Assembly: GCF_014779595.1 (NCBI RefSeq)
Contig: NZ_JACXZT010000018.1
Coordinates: 91,723-155,722, forward strand
Source of the DNA: Halomonas sp. ML-15
GTDB lineage: Bacteria > Pseudomonadota > Gammaproteobacteria > Pseudomonadales > Halomonadaceae
Direction of reading: 5' to 3'
DNA length: 64,000 bases
A model generated the notes under the pieces. It was not told where the DNA came from. It ran no database searches and was given only the letters and a program-made list of their open reading frames with translations. Positions within the stretch are counted from its first letter, which is position 1. Each line of letters starts with the position of its first letter. Shown piece by piece: positions 46,454 through 54,718 of the stretch. A program made the translations under genes and the position numbers.

Positions 46454-48780
46454 CCCAAGGCCCCACCCCCGATCTGTTCGACGACGCGCCCCGCCCCGAA
46501 GAGGTCGCTCAACCGGCCACTCAGGCCGAAGACGCCAGCGCGGCCCTGCACGATGTGGCCGCGCTTACCGCCCTCCTCGACCGCTGGGTCGCCCGCGGTT
46601 GGCTGCGGGCGCTGGACCGGGCCCTGGCGGTATTCCTGCAGCGTGAGGTGAACGACGCCTCTCCCCTGCTGCTGCTCGCCGCCGCCCTCGCCAGCCACCA
46701 GCTCGGCCGCGGCCACGTGTGCCTGGACCTCGCCCAGACCCTGGCCTCCCCGGACCTGGCGCTCTCGCTGCCCCCGGAAGGCGACGACCTCAGCGACCCG
46801 CCGCCGCTGCCCAGCGACGTCCTCGCCGGGCTCGAGCTCGCCACCTGGCGCGCCGCCCTGAACCACCCGCTGCTGATCGCCGACGGCAACGCCCCAGGCA
46901 ACACCCCGCTGGTACGTGCCGAACACAACGGCAACACGCGGCTCTACCTGCGCCGCTACTGGCAGTACGAACAAGACATCCGCCAGCGCATCACCGACCG
47001 CCTCACCAGTACCCAATGTAGGAGCGACTTCAGTCGCGATGGCGCCGCCAGGCGCCCAGACCAGGCCACCCACACAGGCACCCTCGCCACGGCTCTAAAT
47101 GCCCTATTCACCACCACCGAACTGGACTGGCAAAAAACCGCCTGCGCCCTCGCCGCCCAGGCCCACTTCGCCGTGATCACCGGCGGCCCCGGCACCGGCA
47201 AGACCACCACCGTGGTCAAGCTGCTCGCCCTGCTCCAGGCGCTGGCCCTGGGCGAAGCCGGCTCGCCGCGCCCGCTGCGCATTCGCCTGGCCGCCCCAAC
47301 CGGCAAGGCCGCTGCACGCCTCAACGAATCCATCGCCAAGCAGGTGCAGGGCCTCTCACTGGTGGAACTGGCCAGCGCCGTGGGCCAACAGGGTGTGGAT
47401 ATCTCAACCCTGCGCGACAGCATCCCCACCGAGGTGACCACACTACACAGACTGCTGGGCTCGCGGCCGGATACCCGCCACTTCCGCCACCACGCCGGCA
47501 ACCCCCTGGCGCTAGACGCGCTGGTGATCGACGAAGCCTCCATGGTGGATATCGAGATGATGGCCGCCGTGCTCACCGCCCTGCCGCCCAAGGCAAGGCT
47601 TATCCTACTCGGCGACAAGGACCAGCTCGCCTCGGTGGAGGCCGGCGCCGTACTCGGCGACCTCTGCCAGCGCGCCGAAGCTGGCCACTACACCCCCGCC
47701 ACTGCCGAGTGGCTGGAAGCCGTGACCGGCACGCCGATTCCCGAGCAGTACAAGGACGCAGACGGCCAGCCGCTGGACCAGGCCATCGCCATGCTGCGGG
47801 TCAGCCACCGCTTCGATGCCAGCAGCGGCATCGGCCAGCTCGCCGAAGCGGTTAACCGCCCGCTCGGCCCCGATCACAGCACCCAAGACAAGAAACGCAC
47901 GGTAAGCGACGTATTCCAGCGGGAATACGCCGACCTCGCCCGCCTGCGCCTGGCAGACGCGGATGACCCGGCCGTGGACCGCCTGGTGGTAAACGGCAAC
48001 CCGGCCGGCTTCGCCAACCAAGGCGAAGGCCGCCACGACAGCCGTGGCGAGCCAATAGCCCCGCCGCTGGGCTACCGTCACTATCTCGAGGTAATGCAGC
48101 AGCAGCGCCCCGCCCAGGCCAGCTTCGGCGAGGGCGACGCACGAAAACCCTTCGACGACTGGGCCCGCGCCGTGCTCAATGCCCACGGCCACTTCCAGCT
48201 GCTGTGTGCGCTCAGAAAAGGCCCCTGGGGCATCGCCGGCCTGAACCCGCGCATCGCCCGCGCCCTGCGCCGCGCCGGGCTACTCCAGGCAAGCGACCTG
48301 GAGCTGGAACAGGGCTGGTTCGAAGGCCGCCCGGTACTCGTCACCCGCAACGACTACGGCCTGGGGCTGATGAATGGCGATATCGGCATCACACTCGCCG
48401 TGCCCGACGCCCGCAGCACAGCACAGCAACCACGCCGCCCCCTGCTGCGCGTCGCCTTCCCCGCCAGCGACGGCAGCGGCGACATCAAGTGGGTACTGCC
48501 CAGCCGCCTGCAGGCGGTGGAAACCGTCTTCGCCATGACGGTACACAAATCCCAAGGCTCGGAATTCACCCACACCGCCCTGCTGCTCCCCGACGCCCCC
48601 AACCCCATCCTCACGCGGGAGCTCGTCTACACCGGAATCACCCGCGCCAAGCACTGGCTGACGCTGGTGGAGACTGGACGTGGGATGCTGGATGAGGCGG
48701 TGACGAGGGAGGTGGTCAGGGTGAGTGGGCTGGGGAGGGTTTCAGGCAGGGGTGTTCGTTTAGTAAAGCATGGCACATAA
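46450..48780 (+). CDS. recD: Exodeoxyribonuclease V subunit alpha (RecD)
   Basis: RecD is the 5'-3' helicase of RecBCD. The 776-residue protein has Walker A (ITGGPGTGKTTTVVKLL), Walker B (LDALVIDEASMVDIEMM), motif III (LILLGDKDQLASVEAG) and the C-terminal VHKSQGSEFTHTALLL and YTGITRAKHWLTLVE. Residues near 190-200 (CRSDFSRDGAARRP) are encoded by an inserted REP element. The last 15-20 residues (SGRGVRLVKHGT) run into AT-rich DNA, so the native C-terminus may have been replaced at the island junction. A decayed copy of the recD 3' end lies at 58043. Confidence 0.96.
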   Translation: MTQGPTPDLFDDAPRPEEVAQPATQAEDASAALHDVAALTALLDRWVARGWLRALDRALAVFLQREVNDASPLLLLAAALASHQLGRGHVCLDLAQTLASPDLALSLPPEGDDLSDPPPLPSDVLAGLELATWRAALNHPLLIADGNAPGNTPLVRAEHNGNTRLYLRRYWQYEQDIRQRITDRLTSTQCRSDFSRDGAARRPDQATHTGTLATALNALFTTTELDWQKTACALAAQAHFAVITGGPGTGKTTTVVKLLALLQALALGEAGSPRPLRIRLAAPTGKAAARLNESIAKQVQGLSLVELASAVGQQGVDISTLRDSIPTEVTTLHRLLGSRPDTRHFRHHAGNPLALDALVIDEASMVDIEMMAAVLTALPPKARLILLGDKDQLASVEAGAVLGDLCQRAEAGHYTPATAEWLEAVTGTPIPEQYKDADGQPLDQAIAMLRVSHRFDASSGIGQLAEAVNRPLGPDHSTQDKKRTVSDVFQREYADLARLRLADADDPAVDRLVVNGNPAGFANQGEGRHDSRGEPIAPPLGYRHYLEVMQQQRPAQASFGEGDARKPFDDWARAVLNAHGHFQLLCALRKGPWGIAGLNPRIARALRRAGLLQASDLELEQGWFEGRPVLVTRNDYGLGLMNGDIGITLAVPDARSTAQQPRRPLLRVAFPASDGSGDIKWVLPSRLQAVETVFAMTVHKSQGSEFTHTALLLPDAPNPILTRELVYTGITRAKHWLTLVETGRGMLDEAVTREVVRVSGLGRVSGRGVRLVKHGT
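47017..47042. repeat. REP element inside recD
   Basis: TGTAGGAGCGACTTCAGTCG, continuing CGATGG, is a classic REP sequence with the stem GCGACT-TC-AGTCGC. Such elements are normally intergenic in pseudomonads and halomonads. Here one lies in frame in recD. Confidence 0.85.
48645..48735 (+). repeat. recD 3'-end repeat, intact copy
   Basis: This part of recD, from CGCCAAGCACTGGCTGACGC onward, is about 90% identical by eye over its first 67 bases to 58043-58109. The two copies bracket the AT-rich defence island and its flanking genes. Confidence 0.75.
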
Positions 48781-48814
48781 AGTTCGCCTTATAAATTTAT
48801 TCCAGCGTGAAACA

Positions 48815-49321
48815 ATGGCTATAACACCAACTATTCAAGAGCACAGCATGATATTGGCAGATAAAAGCTTCCCTAACCTCCTTTTGACTCAGATCAACCT
48901 GTGGAGATCTAACTCATTCACTGGGGTCGGTATAGTATTCTACTCAGGGCTTGAAGAATTACCCAGTGCATCCCTTGGTAACTTGAATGCAGCAAGCCCC
49001 CGGCTACCGATTTTGGGGATTAGTGCGATTGCCCGTACACTAGTAAAAATATCTGATATCGCGTCTCCCTGGCATGACGGGTTCCATATGATAGAGACAC
49101 AATCTAGGACATTGACGCATTTGTCTAGATTTCTTGCTCCACCTTTAAGCACTCTGTCACAACTACCTGATAACCGGCCTAGTGGAGCAAGGCAAATGAC
49201 AGCTTTAACTGTTTCAATGATTAAAGATATCGACTATGTAGGCATCATTGGAACAACAGGCGAAATTGTTGTATACAGAAATGGATATATTTTAGAAAAA
49301 GCGGCCTCAGACCATGAATAA
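48815..49321 (+). CDS. Divergent diadenylate-cyclase (DisA_N/DAC)-like protein
   Basis: The 168-residue protein resembles the DAC domain of CdaA/DisA. SPWHDGFHMI (residues 84-93) matches the PLHDGAVIM region, and SGARQMTALTVS (123-134) matches GTRHRAAVGIS; both are followed by a strand pair ending EIVVYRNG. DAC enzymes make c-di-AMP from ATP. Asp88 and Gly89 of the DGA motif are kept, but the RHR motif is reduced to Arg126 with Gln and Met, so it may make a different product, bind a nucleotide, or be inactive. The start is uncertain: 48770, 48815 and 48848 are possible. The codon use is AT-rich. It overlaps the next gene by 8 bases. Confidence 0.65.
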   Translation: MAITPTIQEHSMILADKSFPNLLLTQINLWRSNSFTGVGIVFYSGLEELPSASLGNLNAASPRLPILGISAIARTLVKISDIASPWHDGFHMIETQSRTLTHLSRFLAPPLSTLSQLPDNRPSGARQMTALTVSMIKDIDYVGIIGTTGEIVVYRNGYILEKAASDHE

Positions 49322-49979
49322 CCTAAGCCTAACGCAAGCAGAGTTACAACGACTTCTGAAAGTGTATTTTTGGCTTGCTGCAGGCCTTGCCGTGCTTTTA
49401 TATTTTCTACACCTACCTTTTGACTACCCGGTATTAGCTATGGCTTGGCGTTCTGTCACTTACAGCCTAGCAAGCACAACCCTTCTTTTCGGAACATTTT
49501 TTAGGCTTGCTTGGAGATCCCCAAGAATTGCAAGATGGATGCGCCGCCCGATTGTCCACGGGGTATGGCGGGGAAAGCTTCGCTCTGATTTCTCACGGTC
49601 TGATAACAATGGACCCTCGCTAGAGATACCTATTATTTTTGTGGTTCGCCAAACCTATCTGACGATCTCGATTGAATCTTTCACCAAGTTCCAGGAGGGA
49701 GAGTCCAAGCTTGAAGCCCTGATTCAAAACAAAAGGACGGAGGCAACCCGCCTATGTTATGTATTCGAGCTTCGTAGACAATACCAGGGAGAGAAAAAAC
49801 TTACCTCAGGTGCCGGAGAACTGAAACTAATTGATAACGCCAAGCGACTCCGGGGACATTATTGGACTAACACACCGACTAATGGAGACCTAGAACTAGA
49901 ACTGATTTCGCGAGACTGTGAGGGAGTCGACTGTTTTGAGGTTGCAGAACGCCTCTTTACTGAGAGCCAGCGGGGCTGA
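49314..49979 (+). CDS. Cap15-like two-helix, beta-barrel membrane effector
   Basis: This 221-residue protein has two transmembrane helices (about 17-34 and 45-66) followed by a beta-rich cytoplasmic domain. The domain starts HGVWRGKLRSDF and continues QTYLTISIESFTKFQEGES, LCYVFELRRQYQ, KLIDNAKRLRGHYWTN and TNGDLELELISR. This order matches the Cap15/S-2TMbeta effectors of CBASS, whose barrel binds a cyclic dinucleotide and triggers membrane disruption. The start overlaps the DAC-like gene (ATGAATAA), so the two are translationally coupled. No CD-NTase is in this operon; the only one is in the convergent CBASS. The effector role is inferred from family resemblance. Confidence 0.75.
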   Translation: MNNLSLTQAELQRLLKVYFWLAAGLAVLLYFLHLPFDYPVLAMAWRSVTYSLASTTLLFGTFFRLAWRSPRIARWMRRPIVHGVWRGKLRSDFSRSDNNGPSLEIPIIFVVRQTYLTISIESFTKFQEGESKLEALIQNKRTEATRLCYVFELRRQYQGEKKLTSGAGELKLIDNAKRLRGHYWTNTPTNGDLELELISRDCEGVDCFEVAERLFTESQRG

Positions 49980-50126
49980 TTTAACTTAGAGACCGGAAAG
50001 TCAGAACCAGTTTGGCTCAATACTTACTGCAATTTTAACTATAGTAAAAACATGCACAGGGGAATTCCTATTTTACTCCTAAACGCTAACGGAACACATA
50101 CCAAACCATCATCAGGAAACAGCTTA

Positions 50127-50609
50127 CTAATTAAAAACCTCAAATCTTACTTTGCCACTAGGATCTAGATAACCTATGCAAAAATAGAATGACTGAACAC
50201 CCACAATAACGAAAAAACAATAGGGGCTATGACCATCAAGAACGACCTTCTTCCACCCCAATAAGTCAATAGGTGAGGGGCTAGGGGTTTTTTCAGGGTG
50301 AGTATGCCATTCTCCGAGATAACCGACCTCACTATTTTCCCTCTCCCAGGTCTTAAGAGCAATCTGATGATGACTACAGTCCCGCCTGATGAACTTAAAG
50401 CGGGATTGATAATCATGCCTACCAGGTTCTGTGACATCTGAAATATCAAGATACTTCCCCCGTATTCTACCTAATATCAATCCTCCCGACTCGGGAATAG
50501 ATCTTTCTGACTGGCGGTACTTAAGCATTACTTCAAGTGTTACTCTTGGAAGTAAAACGGCCTCCACTTTGCACTCAGCTTGGGGGGACAATACTAAGTC
50601 AGGCTGCAC
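50127..50609 (-). CDS. cap3: CBASS Cap3, JAMM-type deconjugating protease
   Basis: This 160-residue JAB/MPN metalloprotease has the complete JAMM motif: Glu40 in PESGGLILG, His102 and His104 in EWHTHPEK, Ser112 and Asp115 in PSPSPID. In type II CBASS, Cap3 cuts the bond that Cap2 makes between the cyclase C-terminus and target proteins. The start is taken as GTG at 50609 because GGAGGA lies 9 bases upstream; a TTG at 50618 touches that site. It overlaps the end of cap2 and is the last gene of the operon. Confidence 0.88.
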   Translation of the reverse strand: MQPDLVLSPQAECKVEAVLLPRVTLEVMLKYRQSERSIPESGGLILGRIRGKYLDISDVTEPGRHDYQSRFKFIRRDCSHHQIALKTWERENSEVGYLGEWHTHPEKTPSPSPIDLLGWKKVVLDGHSPYCFFVIVGVQSFYFCIGYLDPSGKVRFEVFN

Positions 50610-52291
50610 GATGGGCAATCCTCCTGCTGCTCTAGGTCATGATCAACGAAGCTATCATAATAACGCCCAGATCTCTGACCACCTCTGAAACGAGGAGCGT
50701 CGATACCCTGATACCAATCGACCGCTACCTCACAAGCTAAAGAAGCTGCCTGCATGGCTGCTGTCGCCGCATATGGAATAATAGTTTTGCAACCAACGTT
50801 TCGATAATTGATAGGCTCATCACTATGGGGAAATCTTAGCTCCCTCGCTCCATCCTCACTATGAATATATAGACATTCTCTACACGCATGACCAGCAGTA
50901 TTATCTACCAAAAGAGATCGCCAAGCCATACCTTCACCTTCTAACCAAGCATAAATAACAGGCGTACTACCGCCACCACGCAAATGTTTTATGTGCCTCT
51001 TATTCAGCCACCGTGAAAAAGCTTCAAAGCCTGTAGCATCTATGATCAAATCGAAATCAAAATGTAGATGCTCTTGCGCATCACCGGCAATGCTATTAAC
51101 AACCACATGTGGCATTTCACGATTTATCTTTTCTTTAATTGACTCGGCTTTAGAGCTATTAAGGTCTCGCATCCCGAGTGTATGACGTGTCAGGTTTCCA
51201 GTTTCTAATTCCTCCTTATCAAGGATAGTTATACTTCCTCCAAATGATCCCGCTCCTACCATAGCTAAAGCATCGGCAAGAAAGCTGCCGATTGCACCTC
51301 CGCCAATCACCAGAACTTTCTGATCAGAAAGGCTAGGATTGCCATTTCTTGAATGTATGGATTTTTTACTAGCATCTTCTACATAACACCTCTTTATAGG
51401 AATTTTAAGAAGAGGGTTTTTTGGCTGGTACAGCCTATAACCTCCCCATGCATGAAGTTCATTCCAAGGTAATTTTAAAGGTTCTTTTGAATCTGCTCCA
51501 GCCATGAAAGTAGCAACCAATGCATGGCTAGGTGTTTTTACAATAACAGCTGGAATTTTGGATATCCAAAAAATAGGATTTGCTGTTAATTCCACAAATT
51601 CTTGCAATTTATTAGGACTATTGAGCCGTACCCATTCAAGAAATTCTTGTAAATTTTCTGGCAAAGGTACCGTGGTATTTTTTGGCCAGTCTTGATCGAC
51701 GGCGATTACAAAAGCATGTCCCACTGCATTGCTAAATCCAGCATGGAGAATGTTTTTTAACAGAGGATGCTCAGCATTGTAACCAATAGGCACTAGCCAC
51801 AGGGATCGCTTTTTCCTAGGCCCAAAATATAATTGGTAATAAGAACATGAGAGATTGTCATATGAATAAATAAGAGACGTATCATTTAACCAATAAGCGT
51901 GAAATTCGTCCCTATATTCATCTAGAAGAGAGGGATCATTGGAATCTAATCTCGCAATAAGCTTTGAGGCAGATACCAAGCAAAGCTCTATAGCACTTTC
52001 AGGATAAAGAGAGTTTAATACTATTGCATCACCTGGAGTCATATAACACAAACTTCTGTCGTAATTGATATGGGCATTTCTTGAGTTGTAATATCGTTCA
52101 CCTTTTTGAAGAAAAATGACCGGATACGTTGATAACGTCCAGTCATAGATCAGAATTATGACGTTGATTGGATCGATTCCTTCTCGGTCAAGCTGGCCAA
52201 AGAAACATCGACTCTCCAGGAAACCAGGAGTTGAGTCTATTTTAAAACCACAACATATCAAATAATCTTCTATGGCCAGCTTAACTTCCAT
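50594..52291 (-). CDS. cap2: CBASS Cap2, E1/E2-like conjugating enzyme
   Basis: This 565-residue protein has an N-terminal E2-like domain (to about residue 150), with the probable catalytic Cys82 in NAHINYDRSLCYMTPG. A linker follows, then a ThiF/E1-like adenylation domain from about residue 320 (KVLVIGGGAIGSFLADALAM) with LDKEELETGNLTRHTLG. Paired cysteines (CREC and the terminal CPSC) could bind zinc. In type II CBASS this enzyme attaches the cyclase C-terminal glycine to targets, priming signalling. The ATG at 52291 is 7 bases after the cyclase stop, and AGGA lies upstream. A longer frame starting at 52387 would overlap the cyclase gene and is rejected. Confidence 0.9.
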   Translation of the reverse strand: MEVKLAIEDYLICCGFKIDSTPGFLESRCFFGQLDREGIDPINVIILIYDWTLSTYPVIFLQKGERYYNSRNAHINYDRSLCYMTPGDAIVLNSLYPESAIELCLVSASKLIARLDSNDPSLLDEYRDEFHAYWLNDTSLIYSYDNLSCSYYQLYFGPRKKRSLWLVPIGYNAEHPLLKNILHAGFSNAVGHAFVIAVDQDWPKNTTVPLPENLQEFLEWVRLNSPNKLQEFVELTANPIFWISKIPAVIVKTPSHALVATFMAGADSKEPLKLPWNELHAWGGYRLYQPKNPLLKIPIKRCYVEDASKKSIHSRNGNPSLSDQKVLVIGGGAIGSFLADALAMVGAGSFGGSITILDKEELETGNLTRHTLGMRDLNSSKAESIKEKINREMPHVVVNSIAGDAQEHLHFDFDLIIDATGFEAFSRWLNKRHIKHLRGGGSTPVIYAWLEGEGMAWRSLLVDNTAGHACRECLYIHSEDGARELRFPHSDEPINYRNVGCKTIIPYAATAAMQAASLACEVAVDWYQGIDAPRFRGGQRSGRYYDSFVDHDLEQQEDCPSCSLT

Positions 52292-52298
52292 GTTTAAT

Positions 52299-53453
52299 CT
52301 ATCCTGAAGTAACTTCGTGATTTTGAGGTTGAGGGCGTGCTTGAGCAGGTGTAGAGCTGATTTCAGCTGCCCCTGGAGCCCATGCAATTAGCTCAGGATC
52401 TTGTGGTACTCGATGATCCAAATAGCTTTGCAAAATTCGCAAATGGCTAGTTGCATAATCAGGGTTTCGATTCTCTGTAGCCTTTTTCAAAGCTCCATAT
52501 AGCGAATCAACCCATTGTTTAACCTCTCCCCTTTTATCCATCGGGACACGATTCAAATCTTCCTCAGCATGAATGACAGGTTCAACCACTTCGCCCTGCA
52601 ACCGAGCGCCCAACTGCTCAAGAACATCTAGTAGCGCAAGATCATCTCTTTCTGGATAGCTGACCCAATCCCAAGATGCACAAACCATCAGAAGTACAGA
52701 CGAAGGACCACCATCGGAAAAGGAGTGATCTCTTGCCCCCTTTAAATAACGGCAGATTCGGCGCAACTGCTTTCCATTGTCCCGCGAAAAATGCTTTTTG
52801 AAGTAGTCGGCGACTTTGCGAGGGTCAGATAGCTTCCACCCTTCATCTCGTGTTGCCAAAGCTATATGATTTAACTCCGACCACTCTTGCTCGCGGCACA
52901 CCTCAAGGGAAGAGTCAAAAGCTCTATTTTGTGCTAATTTAGCAGCAGCTTCCTCCTTGATTTGAAGAAATTCTTTCTTCGGTGCCACATAAAGAGGGAC
53001 ATCGACATGAGCCTTAATTCCATTGTTTAGTTTAAGCCTGACACAGGCTGGCTTGTTATCGAAGGTCCATCCCTCTGATTTAGCTAAAGGCTTGAGGCAC
53101 ATTTCAACCATACCAAAATAGATATCAGCAGCATCTGAAGGTGTAGTATCTCCATCACGCCAGTTTTCCATGGGGAGATAGACACCAATGTCCAAATCCA
53201 TTTCTTGATGTGGTTGGCAAGGAGCATTGCATGTCCTATAGACCCATGACCCTTGCGTACAAAATCGCGGTGTTACACCGTTACCCGCACCAAAATGGTG
53301 CTCAGTAGCTTCTCTAAGCCCCTGCCGAAGGGCTGAGCGAATTTTTTGCTTAGCCTCCATCAGCTTTTCTACGTCATTTTCGCTGGGGTCTAGCTGTTTG
53401 AGGTAGCATTTGGGTTCCGCTTTTTTGTTGAACACTTGACTGTAATTCGCCAT
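52299..53453 (-). CDS. dncV: CBASS CD-NTase cyclase (DncV-like)
   Basis: This 384-residue cyclic-oligonucleotide synthase is similar to Vibrio cholerae DncV. Shared blocks are GVTPRFCTQGSWVYRT with Gly68-Ser69, QPHQEMDLDIGVYLPM with metal-binding Asp86 and Asp88, and AHVDVPLY with Asp151. DRKW-like DEGWKLSDPRKVADYF and GGPSSVLLM follow. DncV makes 3'3'-cGAMP; the same product is likely but unproven here. The C-terminus VTSG ends in glycine, as needed for conjugation by Cap2. It lies between capV and cap2. Confidence 0.92.
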   Translation of the reverse strand: MANYSQVFNKKAEPKCYLKQLDPSENDVEKLMEAKQKIRSALRQGLREATEHHFGAGNGVTPRFCTQGSWVYRTCNAPCQPHQEMDLDIGVYLPMENWRDGDTTPSDAADIYFGMVEMCLKPLAKSEGWTFDNKPACVRLKLNNGIKAHVDVPLYVAPKKEFLQIKEEAAAKLAQNRAFDSSLEVCREQEWSELNHIALATRDEGWKLSDPRKVADYFKKHFSRDNGKQLRRICRYLKGARDHSFSDGGPSSVLLMVCASWDWVSYPERDDLALLDVLEQLGARLQGEVVEPVIHAEEDLNRVPMDKRGEVKQWVDSLYGALKKATENRNPDYATSHLRILQSYLDHRVPQDPELIAWAPGAAEISSTPAQARPQPQNHEVTSG

Positions 53454-53455
53454 CT

Positions 53456-54487
53456 TTAGGGCTCCTGGTTAAAGAAAATCGGTTGTTCAGCTACATGCTC
53501 CTTCCATTTCTTGAACAGAATATTGTCGTCGTGCAGTTTTTCTTGAACAACTGTGCTAGCACTTCCCTGAAGAACCTCTTGAGCATTATGATCGACACTG
53601 TCTAAGCTAATTCGACCAGACTGCTCTTTACTCTGACGCTTATCCAAGTTTATTACCCTGCTTTCAATAACATGCCCAGCCATGAAGTCTTGCATAACTT
53701 CTTGCGCTGTCATCTGCATTAGGACAATATTAACTCCCCACTGTTTCAAGCCTGCTTCTAGCTTCATTTTTGGGTCTATCGTTAAATGTCCACCCATGGT
53801 GCCAATAGAAACGGCATTTATTTTATCCTTAGGAACACCTAATATATATACAGCTTCATGAATAGCCGCCAGAAGAGGAGAGTTGGCAATTAACCCCCCA
53901 TCGGCATATCTATTGTTATCAAACTTATATACAGGAAAGTACATCGGTGCAGCAGATGACGCTAAGACTGCATCTATGATTTTGCGCCTACCGTCTTGTG
54001 TGAATCTTGGATGATGCTGAGTCTTGAAATATTGTGGTCCACCTTTACTTAAATTGATAGTCGGTATAATCAACCGATGATGTAGATCATTGAAGGTAGA
54101 TGATGACAATAAATCTTCTCTCGACAAAAATTTCTTTAAAGCATCTGCTCTATACTTAGATGCAAAGACGCCAGGTGATTTTATTAAACCGCCAAGTAAC
54201 CTTCTGGCTGCAAAGATTTTCTCACCATGTTCAGTAAACAGGGAGGGAAGTTGTGATGCGGGAAGCTCTTTTGCTACAGCTGACGCCAAGATGCTTCCTA
54301 CCGAAGTCCCTGCGATCAGGTCAAATTTATTCGCTAGCGGGCCACCAGACACATCCTCAAGCGCTTTCAATATCTCGGCGCTGAAAAGACCTCGATATCC
54401 CCCACCTGAAAGTGAAAGAATCCAAAACTCCTTCTCTGGATCCTCCGGGTTCCACGGCTTATGCTGTTGTGCCTCGACTTGCCCCAT
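53456..54487 (-). CDS. capV: CBASS effector CapV, patatin-like phospholipase
   Basis: This 343-residue patatin-family lipase has the oxyanion loop SGGGYRGLFS (residues 27-36), the nucleophile elbow GTSVG with Ser62, and the catalytic dyad aspartate in YADGGLI (Asp196). In CBASS the enzyme is activated by the cyclic dinucleotide from the adjacent cyclase and degrades the inner membrane, killing the infected cell. It is the first gene of the four-gene operon, two bases before the cyclase start. The promoter must lie in the AT-rich gap 54488-54718. Confidence 0.92.
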   Translation of the reverse strand: MGQVEAQQHKPWNPEDPEKEFWILSLSGGGYRGLFSAEILKALEDVSGGPLANKFDLIAGTSVGSILASAVAKELPASQLPSLFTEHGEKIFAARRLLGGLIKSPGVFASKYRADALKKFLSREDLLSSSTFNDLHHRLIIPTINLSKGGPQYFKTQHHPRFTQDGRRKIIDAVLASSAAPMYFPVYKFDNNRYADGGLIANSPLLAAIHEAVYILGVPKDKINAVSIGTMGGHLTIDPKMKLEAGLKQWGVNIVLMQMTAQEVMQDFMAGHVIESRVINLDKRQSKEQSGRISLDSVDHNAQEVLQGSASTVVQEKLHDDNILFKKWKEHVAEQPIFFNQEP

Positions 54488-54553
54488 AACATGCTAACCC
54501 CGTATCTAATATAATCCCTGAACGTCCGAGTTAAAAGCTGAAAACTCTTACCC

Positions 54554-54626
54554 CATTTTCTACTGTGTCATTTTTATCACCTTTACCGCCATTTTCAGTG
54601 CTGATAATCGCTTACACTCATGACAT
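54554..54626 (-). mobile_element. Possible solo end of an IS21-like element
   Basis: Read on the minus strand, the stretch starts TGTCATGAGTGTAAGC and then shows three spaced motifs, GAAAATGG, GATAAAAATG and GAAAATGG, about 16-20 bases apart. Multiple repeated GAAAATGG-type motifs behind a TGT end are characteristic of IS21-family termini. No transposase is nearby, so this could be a remnant or coincidence. Confidence 0.3.
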
Positions 54627-54718
54627 CGAGGTTACCCAGTAACCGTAGGCACCAGCCTACACGGCAGTTGCGATAAGGCGACAACCTCCCCCGCATAGCC
54701 ACCTTGGGTCGAAAGCCG

